NCBI GenBank assembly: GCA_025738555.1
Contig: JAOVFP010000005.1
Coordinates: forward strand, 2,294,001 to 2,358,000
Reading direction: 5' to 3'
DNA length: 64,000 nucleotides
DNA from: Cyathus striatus
Lineage: Eukaryota > Basidiomycota > Agaricomycetes > Agaricales > Nidulariaceae
A program made the position numbers and the translations under genes. Under the pieces are notes generated by a model that saw only the letters and a list, made by a program, of their open reading frames with translations, was not told the origin of the DNA and made no database searches. Positions 1 to 10,475 of the stretch are shown here, one piece after another. The stretch's first letter is position 1, and each line of letters begins with the position of its first letter.

Positions 1-635
1 GGGTCCTCTTCAACAGCTACAGGAGTAGATGGCCATTTGATATTAGAGGGTAATTCCTGACAAACAGAATTGCATTCCTTATTTGGCTTAACCACTTGCA
101 GCTAATCAGGACCTGATCTAGATGAGGGGTAATGTTCACCTGCTTGTTGGGGGATTATTGGTCAAGGTCTCTGTTGCACACCTCTTGAGCTGCAGGCACT
201 GAATCTCATTCTGAAGCATTTGCTTCTGGTTCTGAGCATGCTTTTGGATTGCAGCTAGTTACACTCCAAGCTTGTCAATTGTGCCTAATAAAGTGCTCAT
301 GACAAGGAGCATATTCTCATGTATGTAACTCACAGGAGTGCCTTCTTCAGCACTGTCTGAACTTGGGTAAGTTAAAAGTGTAATAGCTATACCAGGAGGC
401 ATACTGAGGATAGAAGCACATCCTACAGATACTAAGTTGTGGTGTAACCGTATGGAGCAATACATAAGGGAGAAGGGGAATGGGGAAGGGCTCAACATGA
501 TGTAGAGAATATTAAAGGTAGTAAAACAAGAAGCAAGCTTGTAGCAATCTAATATATAAGTCAAACTGGATATGAGACACAGAATGATCTGGATTCAGTG
601 GTTAACTTTATTCCTTCTTGTTTTATTTTCTAGTT
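1..635. other. Unassigned CpG-poor DNA
   Basis: No recognisable gene. The minus strand has a 101-codon open stretch (259-564) that continues, with scattered stops, into a glutamine-rich coiled-coil-like stretch towards position 1. This may be the N-terminus of a decayed transposon protein running off the window, but I cannot name a family. CpG is scarce throughout. Confidence 0.3.
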
Positions 636-1885
636 GATTCTGAAAGATTTATGGATTGCAGTAGTGCAACTGGTTTTTGAGGTACTTAGCATGTGAGTTT
701 AGAACACTGTAATTATACTTAGAATAGTTTTACTTATTCCAGTAATTTATATTCTAAGTTTCCTGTGCATGAAGATTTTGTAAGTTCAAGGGCATGTGGA
801 TTTCAATTCTTTCAAAGTCAAACTAAATTTAGAATGTGATCAGTCTATTTTTAAAACATGGTGGGACTTCAATGATTTAATTATAGCTGTCAGGCTTTAA
901 TTCAGATTGAGTACAATTCAACAGGTCAAGTGCAGTACAATTTGGTCTGTGGGGGGGAAGAATGCCCATGCAGTTCCTGCCATTTCCTTCCATCATTGTC
1001 CCTCTATATACAATTACTGACACAGCTATTTGCAGTGCGCTATCTACAGTATTTTCTAACCATATGGCATCTTTATTCTAGGTCTGTGGTGAATCAGCAT
1101 GGAGCATTGGCCTGTGTGTGTGCAGCCAATCATACAGCACTATCACATTCCTTATCTATTGTACTATTGCGACAGCACACACAGGAGCATGGGTGCTCTC
1201 ATAAGTGCCTTCCTAATTTGGAAGCCATAGTAATAATGTGTGATGTATCTTTGCTTCACTTGACAACACTTCATTGCTGCATTATTCTAGTTCCTATCAT
1301 TTCACTTTGTTCACTCATGGCTGTACTCACATGATCTAAACACTGTTTTGTCATCAGGATTCTGAAAATTGTTTCTAAACAGAATAAACATCAAATTTGG
1401 TGGTCCAAAAAGTCTACTGACTTCCTTCTTCATGCAGCAGCACTGTATGGCATGACTGAAAGACCAAACTACTCAGACTTCATCATTTTTTCCCACATTT
1501 CTAATGTCAGTAACTTATTCAAAAAAAAATTGGACAAACTTCTACAGGCTCTTCCAGAAGATTAGCAGCAATGGGCCAGAGCAAAGTAAAAGCTTTTCAT
1601 TTATTATCTAAACTATCAAACATTATAAATAAAATTGAAGTCATGCACAACATCTTTGACCAAAATCAAATACATGCCAAAGTGCTAATCAAAGATGAAG
1701 TAACCATTTCATCTGTACTGGAAATAATGGGTGAATATTACTGGATCCATCTCATATTTCATGCAAATCAAGAACAATATCTGCATACAATGTGAATTCT
1801 ATTTAAATAATGGACAATTAACACTCAGAGAGTTAATTCAAACATAATTACCTCAGGCAGAGTTCAAATTTTTATCAAAAATATT
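636..1885 (+). pseudogene. Decayed second copy of the CHAT-domain 3' region
   Basis: This stretch aligns with two parts of the CHAT gene further right. 636-700 matches the exon end at about 13,170-13,255. 1345-1885 matches 15,800-16,345, including the intron acceptor, the WW-containing strand, the lysine-rich A-run and the segment around the CHAT histidine. Nearly every difference turns a CG of the right-hand copy into TG or CA, and the frame is broken by stops. About 0.6 kb of unrelated DNA sits in the shared intron (700-1,330). CHAT domains are caspase/separase-like peptidase folds. This copy keeps a histidine at the catalytic-His position but has lost the cysteine strand to a deletion. It is a relic. 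Confidence 0.75.
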
Positions 1886-2245
1886 GCTGCAGGCAAGCTA
1901 CAAAATAATAATCAGAAAAAAACAGGGAAATTGTAGTGAATGCATAAACATACCCACTGTGATTCCTTGATATAGCAAAAAATGCCCTTTATATTCCACT
2001 GTCAGGAATATTGATAATATTAGTAAACCACTGGAACTGAAGAATATAGCCTTGTGGGTTTATCCCAGGTCAAAGAGCCATCCAACAACAAGTAATGGAA
2101 AGAATATGTGTGAATACTACATGGTATCCATTTGATTATTAGGTTTATGAGAATGCATTGAACAAGCATTGAAGTAGTGAAAAGTGTATACCCATAGAGA
2201 TCCTATCCATACTTTCATGGTGCACACTGCACAAGGTGTATCAGG
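1886..2245 (-). pseudogene. Decayed copy of MFS transporter exons
   Basis: This aligns collinearly with 17,890-18,200, covering exons 5-6 and the following intron of the intact MFS gene. It therefore belongs to the same duplicated block as the preceding CHAT relic. Relative to the intact locus about 1.55 kb is missing between the two relics (CHAT 3' end plus MFS exons 7-12). CpG sites are almost all TpG/CpA. Not translatable. Confidence 0.75.
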
Positions 2246-2408
2246 CAGGACTTTCAATGCAAAAATGAAATAGTTGTTTGAGCTGCTGATGGAAACATAG
2301 TTTAGATAAACTCAAGCTAGTTAACTGTAACATGTACTTAATATGTAATTACAATGTAATTATGATTCATGTGTAACACTTTGAGACAGCATTAAGTGCT
2401 AAGCCACT

Positions 2409-2815
2409 TATCATATCCCATATTGCTTATCTTCAGACACCAAGTCTCTTACTCTGCCTTTTGTATAGTTTCCTTTGGACTTACTTGTACATCACTTCTG
2501 TTACAGATTGCTTACTGTACATAGCCTACTCCTGTTTTCTTTTATCCATTCTACTGAGTTATCCCCTCAGTATTGTAGTATACATTTCATAGTGAGTCAC
2601 TATCATTCTTAAGTGTGCCACTATCTGCTTCATAGTACACCACTATACATGCTCACTTCTCTGATGTGTTTTATTATATTTAATTAGTATTAGTCTCCAT
2701 TCTCTGTACCTCCACCCTGATCATACTTCTCCACTAGCCTTGGCCAGCAGCCTTTACTTACTCCATCTCACTAGTATATAAGTAGTATGACAACTGTACT
2801 TAGACTTCGGACTCT
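2409..2815 (+). repeat. Truncated LTR of Gypsy family A
   Basis: Homologous to the first about 400 bp of the family-A LTR (full copies at 8,548, 42,782, 46,320, 51,379 and 61,099). It begins TATCATATCCC where other copies have TGTCATATCCC, and breaks off after the TATA-like region. No 3' LTR end and no target-site duplication were found. It is the most CpG-decayed copy in the window. Confidence 0.7.
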
Positions 2816-3902
2816 AATATGGCCAGAAGTTTGAAGAAACAAACAAAGGGGAGGAATAAAAGGCAACTTGCAAGCCTTGATGCTGTCAATGCAGCTCATT
2901 GCATATCATCTCATAAACACAACATACTTGTGCCTTTGAAGGGAAGGAAGGCTGGCACCTGTGACAGATGGTGAGAACACTAAAGTTCCCCCAAAATCAC
3001 ATATGCACAATCAGCCTCAGAGATGCACTGAATTGGAGAAGACAATTAAAAGATATCTGCACAGAATGAATGCAAGTTCCAACATGCACAAAGGTGAAGA
3101 GATGACTGTACCAGTAAGACCAGGTAGCTCTAGCAATGTAGTGGATACTGAACTTTATGAATCTGTCCATTATGATGATATGGCATAATAGTTGCTCTTA
3201 TTTTATACCATACTACATATATACACCAATAATATACCATTACAGTGAACCATACAGCTATATTCAGATGATATGATATGATACCTACAATCCAGAGAGA
3301 ACAGCAAAATGTGGTGACTGTTTTTGAGTGGCTGTACACATAGTCAGCAGCTGTGTTCTCTCACAGCGATTGCACCTCCCCATAGACCAGTCACCAGAGG
3401 GCCAATCTGCCCATCCTGGGAACAAGATCACACTCTTTAAGGTTTTGGTAGAGTGTTTCTTACATGTCATTGTTTGCAGTTCAAGGCATTGCCTTGCACC
3501 AGGCCAATAAAAGAGGAGTGTTTCCTGGGCCATGAAGTCACTTGGTACTTCATGGGTGGCTGACATTGCACATTCTGGATCAGGTATGTCAACTGCTATC
3601 AACCTCTCCACTGAGGTGTCATTGACTCTATTCCTGTCATCTCCACATGATCTCATAGGCAAGATCTTGTATCCACAATGATCTTCTTGCTTCAGCAGTT
3701 CAAAGAAGACAGCAGAAATTCTGGGTCTACACATCCCTCTTCTTCTTGCACTGTTAGGTATGCATTATATTGTTCTCCTCCTCACTTTTCCCATCTAATT
3801 TCATCTTCTTGCACTGTCAGCTCTCATATTGTATTGAGTTCTTCACACTAATTTGAGACACATCCTCACTATTCTTCTTTACTCATCAATCTTATTTTCT
3901 TC
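2816..3902. other. Unassigned repeat-like DNA
   Basis: Holds a short plus-strand open stretch starting at 2820 (basic N-terminus rich in Lys/Arg), a 75-codon frame at 2961-3188 and a 149-codon minus-strand frame at 3285-3734. None matches a family I recognise. CpG depletion and adjacency to elements suggest transposon debris. Confidence 0.3.
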
Positions 3903-6260
3903 ATGACTGAGTGCCATTTTTCATCTGCTGGACCACAATCTGACAATCCTCAGTTTGAACAGACTCTCAGTATACCAACATTGAGTCTCCTGTTGTGTCT
4001 GAAGTGCCTGGTAGAGAAGTTAGGTCTACAAGAGGTTCTAGAAAGATTAGGGGAACATGCACATGAGCTGGACAAAGTGGACCATGAGTACCTCATGGCA
4101 CTGAGACCCACTTTTCTCCAGAGGATGGGGGTCAAGCACCATCAGGAGCCATAACTCATCAATCATCTGGACCTGCCTTGTCTTCTCAATTGTCTCAGAG
4201 AGAGAACCACCTCTCCCAGTCCAACACTATCTCCTCCAGTAGCACTCAACCATTCCCATTCAGTACAGGAGTTCAACAAGATTCCAATCTCAATTCCTCT
4301 CAGTGTGAGACTAACATTGCCACTGGTGGATTGATTAGAACTGAGAGAGAACAGCACAACTCATGAGATGATGGTAGTCTATTTGAACATGATGTGGTCT
4401 TTAAACTCAACAAAGTCCTCAGGTGATTTTGCCATGGTGAGTCAACCTGAACCTCTGCCATCATTGCTTTTGGTCATATCTTGCCCCTCTTCAAGCCTGG
4501 GGATGGACCCACTACCAACAAAGCCTTTAAGTTGTACCTTGAGGAGCTCAATGAGTTTAAAAAGAGAGAGTCTAAGTCATGTGAGTATGGACTTGCATCC
4601 CTTGGACCAACAAGGGAGTCAGCTGTATGTGTCACTCCCACACATGTCTCAACTGACTATCAACTGACTCTCATCTGACTCTCAACTAAGTCTCAAAAGT
4701 CAGGTTAGACTCTCATCTGACTGTCATTTGACTCTCAACTGAGTCTCAAGAGTTAACTGAGAGTCTCATTAGAGTCAGTTGAGATCTAAAATTAGTATTG
4801 GGCTTAGCTTGGATTCTTACCTGACTCTTACCTGACTCTCACCTAACTCCATGTGTGACATGTTGGAAAATGTTGAAAAAGTGTGACATGCTGGAAAATG
4901 TTGGAAAAAGCGTGACATGTGTGACAAGCGTGGGAAAAATGAGACATGTTGGAAAACTGTCACATATCATAACCATCACACTTGCCACACTTTTTCCAAC
5001 ATGTCACGCTTTCCCCACACTTGTCACACATATCACGCTTTTCCAACATTTTCCAACATGTCACACTTTCACACACATGTGTGACAATAGAGTCTATGTA
5101 TGGCTTAGTTTCCCAGCATGTCATGCTTTTTCCAACATGTCACGCTTTTCCAACATCCCCCAGCATGTCACACATGTCACGCTTTTTGCAACATTTTCCA
5201 GAATGTCACACTTTTTCAACATGTCACGCTTTTCCCAACATTTTCCAACATGTCACACTTTTCCCTTGTCACATTGATCACCAATAATGTATTGACAACT
5301 TGCTTATTCAACAAACAACTATCACTGATAGTCTAATGAGAGTCCTATCAATCTAGTCTCAGATTACTATTGAGACCTGAGTGAGAGAGTTTTCAGTTTT
5401 GTGAAAATTTATCATCTAACTCTCACTCACCTAACTCTCATCTGACTGTCATTTCAGGCTAAAAATCTCAATCTACTCTCAGAGAGTCTCAACTGACTAT
5501 CAACTGACTCTCTGATAGTCAGTTGAAACATGTGGCTAAGTGTATCAACCTTGGAGTCAGGAAGGGAAAACACCCTCAAATGACCTTGAGTATATCAAGA
5601 GCACTCCTCAAGTCAAACCTCTTATGAGAATTCCTTCCACTTCAGTGAAGATGAACCAGATGAATGTGAATCCAGTAAATGATGGCACATCTTTCTCAAC
5701 AACATGCTGTTCTATGAAAACAGTCTCCAGGACACACACCTCACTCATCCTGAAGTCATTCAGACCCAGAAAAGTATCAAACTGTATGTGAATGACATCA
5801 ATGCTGTCTGCTGGTGGACAATGCAATTGTCACAAGTTGATGACTTCCTGGAGTTGGAGTGGGATAACATTATTAAGGGGCATCCCATTAACCTCTCAGT
5901 CATCTCAGCAGCCATTAGCACCCCCAATAGAGTTGGGGATCTCAAGCCTGGGTCAACCACCTCTACCTCAACCCCTAAACAAATCACCACAGAAGGTGAA
6001 TGGTATACTGCATGGCAATATACCACCAATGCCATGCTCTGTCTCTTCCCCCATAGGCAAGGAGAGCTTACAGCCTATGGAAGATATATCCAAAGCTTCT
6101 TTGCCAACACTCGTGATCCCCCTTGCATCATTGCATTTGACCAAGCATGTCGAATCCATGATGCCAGTTGATGCAACATCCAGCTCTGTAACCTTGACAA
6201 CTTCAGGCAGATCAAATTCTCATACCTCTCATGTGTTGGAAAACACTTCCACTTCAGAGA
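3903..6260 (+). pseudogene. gag-like region of the DIRS-like element
   Basis: Several overlapping broken frames: 3903-4154, about 4480-4622, and 5553-6260 in at least two frames. The segment ending KPGDGPTTNKAFKLYLEEL resumes after the 4,623-5,552 insertion. It continues to a domain with a Trp-rich core that ends just before the solo LTR at 6,261. After that LTR a CCHC zinc knuckle of the form C-x2-C-x4-H-x4-C is readable near 6,745-6,800. The assignment as the gag-like part rests on position upstream of RT and on that knuckle. Confidence 0.5.
4623..5552. mobile_element. Non-autonomous hAT-like element, copy A
   Basis: Flanked by perfect 8-bp duplications GGAGTCAG (4,615-4,622 and 5,553-5,560). 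It shares both ends and interior with copy B at 49,622-50,798, which lies in the opposite orientation. Ends converge on CACATGTYTCAACTGACTATC-like inverted repeats. Inside are arrays of AACTGACTCTC-type repeats and, in the centre, facing arrays built on CATGTCACRCTTTTCCAAC that could fold into long hairpins. No transposase. The 8-bp duplication is the usual hAT signature. The terminal inverted repeats are imperfect. Confidence 0.75.
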
Positions 6261-6635
6261 TGTTAGTGACAGACAAGCTAAATGCTCAAAGTCAAACTTA
6301 AACACTCAAAAAAGAAGAGAAGTGATATCTTTATTGCTCATCTGGAATAAACTAGCACAAGAATAGTGAATACTAACTAAAATGACTGTATTTATAGACA
6401 ATGTCCATAAGGGAATCACATGTAAATAACCTACACTACAATGCATGTTCTACTGTGCATTTACATTAGAAACTCATGTATTACATATGGCCAAACTGTG
6501 TAACTGTGCCCACAGTCTTGATGAGTAATGTATGTTGATACTCATGGAGTCCGCATTGTGTGTCATGTGACTGATCACATGACATAGATAAGATAAGATT
6601 AGATAGAAGATTAGATAAGTGACGAAATCCTAACA
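6261..6635 (-). repeat. Solo LTR of Gypsy family B
   Basis: A 375-bp copy of the LTR seen at 24,846-25,219 and 31,326-31,699, in the same orientation, flanked by 5-bp duplications AGAGA (6,256-6,260 and 6,636-6,640). It begins TGTTAG and ends CTAACA. Differences from the intact LTR are mainly CpG to TpG/CpA. It arose by LTR-LTR recombination of a full element inserted in the DIRS-like element. Confidence 0.9.
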
Positions 6636-8547
6636 AGAGACCACCAAATGCAATCAACATTGAAGGGAAATGGAATGTGAGACAGATCTCAAGAAGTCTG
6701 CTGAAAGTTTAATTCCCCCACTGAATGTGGTTATCAAGGAGACCAATGCCATTATATGCACAAATGTTTCAAGTGTAACAAATCGGGGCATGGAATGGCA
6801 TCCTGTTGAACTGGAGAGTCTAGCAAGTGATCATGTTTTTGGATTACATCCATCCTATCTTCAACATCTTCAGTCTTTCTCTTCCTCTTTTTCATTATCT
6901 CCAGGTTTATCTTATTCTCTTTGAGCTCCTCCCTTTCCATCACCTCCTCCTGAGGTGTTAAAAGATCCTTTTCTTTTATTGGTTTTACAAAAATACTCAG
7001 ACCTTTTTGACATTGTTACTCCAATCAATGTTGATTGTCTGGAGTTTTACCTTTCATCTCATCATAATCACAATTTTGTTGATTCTGTTTGTCATGGTCT
7101 TCAAGAGGGTTTTTGGCCTGGTGCCATTCTCCAATGAGGACATTGTCTTTTTTGGGATGAATCTAAATCTCACCCCTCTCAATCCCCAGAGGAAGAAGCA
7201 TTTCTCTCCTACATTTGGGCCAGTTCTTCCACAGGGGATGTATTCTATGCCCATCCACACTGTTCCTAAACAAACTCCTCACAAATTTTGCATGGTTACC
7301 AACCATAGTGCAGGGAAGCACACTCTTAATCTTATGTTTCCTCAAGAAGCAATTGAGGGTCGAAGTCCACTTGACTCTCTCAAACAGTTAGGTGATTCTC
7401 TACTTGCACTTTGCTGGAAGTATGGCCCTGGTGAAGAACTTGTTGTATTCAAATTGAATGTTCAGAGCACATATTGTTTGGCCCCCATGCACCATTTATG
7501 GCAACCAATGCAAGTTGTCACTATGCCCAATTGTGAATGACATATTGACTGCTGCAATGTATGGGAGTAAGCCATCATCCAGCATTTGGATTGGTATTAT
7601 TATGCTAGTTACTTGGATCACTACCTTTATCAAGCTTATTCCCAACCTTATCCAGTATTCTGATGATCTATTTGGAGCTGATTGTGCATCTAATGTTTCC
7701 TGGTATGAACCATATCATACTCTTCTACCTTCTAAACAAGTGAAACTCCTTTATCTATGAGATGAGCTTGGGATCCCCCACCAACATGAGAAGCAACTGT
7801 CAAGCTCCTCTCTTACTATTATTGGTTTTTGTTGTCAATGCCAACCATCTTACCATTTCTCTTGATTCAGTGAAGTGGGAGGAACTTATTTCTTTCATTT
7901 CTTGGTTTTGCTCTCCAGCCTAGATAAAACATCCTCTCAAAGAATTTCAATGCCTTGCTGGGTGGATTAATTGGATTCTAAATATATTCCCCCTCCTTTT
8001 TCCTGGCCTTCTTTTGATTTACCAGAAGATGGCTGATAAAGGAGAGGCCAATTCATGTGTATATGTCAACAATGCTATTTGCTCAGACCTTCACTGGTTT
8101 CTTACTCACCTTCATCATCAGCAGGATTTTTTAATCCATGAAGACATTGATTGGGATCCTGAGGTTGTCGACACTACTCTGTTTGTTGATGCATCTCTCA
8201 AAGGCATTGGAATCTGGGACAACTTTCTTCACCTTGGCCACTTCTTCACTTTTCCCCCAAACATTCTGGGACATGATATCTATCCTTATGAAGTTGCTGC
8301 AGTAGTCTCAGCTCTACCCCTTCTTCCTGACCAAGTTCTCTCCACATGAACTGTCATCATCTATTCTGACAGCAGTAACACCATTGCTCTGTTCAGCTCA
8401 TTATGTGCTCCAAGTTCTTGCATCAACCATCTTCTTATGACAGCAGTTGACATTTTATTAAAAGAATCTCTCCAATTTTGTGTTCTCCACATCCCTGGTG
8501 AACACAATCATGTTCCCAATGCTCTTTCACATCAACAATTTGATCAT
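6636..8547 (+). pseudogene. Reverse transcriptase/RNase H of the DIRS-like element
   Basis: After the zinc knuckle, 6,955-7,540 matches the N-terminal RT region of basidiomycete DIRS-like proteins: a conserved motif around GLQEGFWPGA, then a palm region with NHSAGKHTLN. 7,620-7,760 follows with the region where the catalytic aspartates lie, and shows YSDDLF. 8,014-8,547 holds the RNase H-like part with FVDASLKGIG and a tail containing HIPGEHNHVPNAL. Frames are interrupted by stops, several at former CGA codons. The family-A solo LTR cuts it from the recombinase. Confidence 0.65.
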
Positions 8548-9197
8548 TGTCATATCCCATATCACCTACCTCCAGACCTCCAGCCCATTACTCTGCTTTC
8601 ACCTTTGTTTACTCTGAACTTTGATTACATTCTCATTATTACTTATTGCTTACTGTACATAGATTACTTCTGTTTCCTTCTTCCATTCTACTGAGCTATC
8701 CCCTCAGTAATGTAGTATACATCTCATAGTGAGTCACTTATCATTCTTAAGTGCACCACTATCTGTTTCACTTTACACCACCATATGCACTCACTTCTCT
8801 GATGTGTTTTATTATGTTTAATTAGTTATAGTCTTCATTCTATGTACACCTACCTTAACTATACTTCTCTACTGGCCTTTACTTACTCCAAGTCTCTAGT
8901 ATTTAAGTAGCACTCGATTTGTACTTAGTCTTTAGTTTTGTATTGAACTATGTCCTCACCCTTTAGTCTGACTTGAGTTACACCTCTCATCTTCTTGTCT
9001 CTTGTCTTCTCTGAAGGGCTTGCCCTTACTCCAAAATCCAGGACCAGGAATCCCAGGGGCACAGCACATACACTGAAGCTGAAGTCCTACCCCCTGAGTT
9101 CTCATTCTCCACTTTTGTCTCATACTCACCCCTCACTTCTCCATAGTCACCCCCTTGTACTCTGCTGCCAAGTCAGGCTAGGGGCACAGTTGTGACA
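8548..9197 (+). repeat. Solo LTR of Gypsy family A
   Basis: A 650-bp LTR from TGTCATATCCC to GTGACA, flanked by the perfect 5-bp duplication ATCAT (8,543-8,547 and 9,198-9,202). It sits between the RNase H and recombinase parts of the DIRS-like element. Strongly CpG-decayed. Confidence 0.92.
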
Positions 9198-10303
9198 ATC
9201 ATGCAGTGGCTCATGATCCATTGACTCTTTCCTACCCCCTCATTCAGTGCTGAGGGCACTTTGGAAATGATTCCCCTCTTTTTTCAGTCCAGACAGCCCA
9301 TCTGTACTGCCTGGAGCCATGAGCACCTCCTCTGGGAATATGCCATAACTCTTGGTTATTGTTTTGATCATTCAACTGTCTTGAATTACTCTAGGTGCTC
9401 AATTCCTTCATATCTTTTTGTCATGCACATCATTTCCCTCTCAATCCTACCCCTGACACACTGAGCCATTACCTCATTTATCAGTCCCATTTCAACTTGG
9501 CATCATCCACCCTATCCACTTATCTCACAGGCATTGTTGCCCTTCTCAAACCTTTTTTTCCAAGTGTTCACAATGCCCATCACTCCCCCCTGGTGAAAAA
9601 TACTCTACATTCATGTCATTGTCAGTTCTATACTACTCCCACTCACAAACCTCCCCTCCCTCTTTTCACTCTTTCTTCTATTTGTGCCCAACTCCTTGCC
9701 TCTACCCACCATGACACCCTATTATGCCTTGCTGTTCTAACTTCAGCTTTCTTTGGCCTTTTACATCTTGGTGAACTTGCCTGCCCAGACAACACTGCCC
9801 TTCACAACCACTGGAAACTCACAACTCACCTTTCAGTCACCCTCCTCCCAGCTTCCCCCTACCAATTCAGACTCCCTACCCACAAAGCTGACAAGTTTTT
9901 TGAGGGAAATACAGTATTAATTTGCCAGTTTACTTCCTCTAGCCCTAATCCATATCTCATTTTCACCAAGTACCTCCACTCCTGTGACTCCCTATTTCCA
10001 TTCCATCACTTGCTTTGGCTTCATTCCAACAGCACTCCACTAACATGTTCTTCTTTTTTATCTTTTCTTCATCATTATGCTGGCTACTCCTTTTTGGGCC
10101 ACTCTCTTCATTCCAGTGGTGCTACAGCTCTGGCTGATCTCAGGATCCCTGCCCACTCTATTCAACAACTTGGGCATTGGAACTCTGATATGTTCCAGAT
10201 CTATATTCATAAGCACCCTGCTTTATTATCTTCTCTTCATCTCCCTCCCTACTCCCCTGGGCACTCCTACACATTCTCTCCATGTGAAATCTTCAGTTGG
10301 TAG
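9198..10303 (+). pseudogene. Tyrosine recombinase of the DIRS-like element
   Basis: A 302-codon open frame from 9,395 carries a phage-integrase-type fold. It has an N-terminal SAM-like segment, then FFGLLHLGELACPD where the first catalytic Arg should be, GHSLHSSGATALA at the H-x-x-R box, and LGHWNSDMFQIYIHKHP at the His/Trp and Tyr region. The catalytic-type arginines read as His (CAT at 9,764 and 10,109), the expected product of CGT to CAT transitions, so the enzyme is dead although the frame is still open. Upstream 9,200-9,394 is the frame-broken N-terminus. Confidence 0.7.
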
Positions 10304-10475
10304 TGAGTGTTCAAGTGCTCAAGCACTCACTCATTGTGTTACATAACATGCCAGTGTCACTGTGACAATCATCTGCTCTTCTACTACAACAGAGGCATCC
10401 AGAAGGGGTGCCAATGGCATTAAACCTCCTTAGTATATAATAGTACTAATAAATACAGAGATTCTTGTTTTAGAG

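Larger units (their letters stand above)
3903..10303 (+). mobile_element. DIRS-like (tyrosine recombinase) retroelement, decayed
   Basis: In order the plus strand encodes a gag-like region with a CCHC knuckle, reverse transcriptase/RNase H, and a C-terminal tyrosine recombinase. No aspartic protease, DDE integrase or flanking LTR is seen. This domain order is that of DIRS-type retrotransposons. The element is interrupted by a hAT-like element (4,623-5,552), a family-B solo LTR (6,261-6,635) and a family-A solo LTR (8,548-9,197), each with a clean target-site duplication, so the three insertions came later. Its own termini could not be fixed, and frames are broken by many stops and shifts. Confidence 0.65.

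Noticed and set aside
2961..3188. 75-codon plus-strand frame as a small gene
   Set aside because: No motif. It lies between an LTR fragment and the DIRS-like element, and the sense strand upstream has stops in all frames.
3285..3734. 149-codon minus-strand frame as a real gene
   Set aside because: No family resemblance, CpG-poor setting, and no splice or start context that supports it. Left as unassigned.
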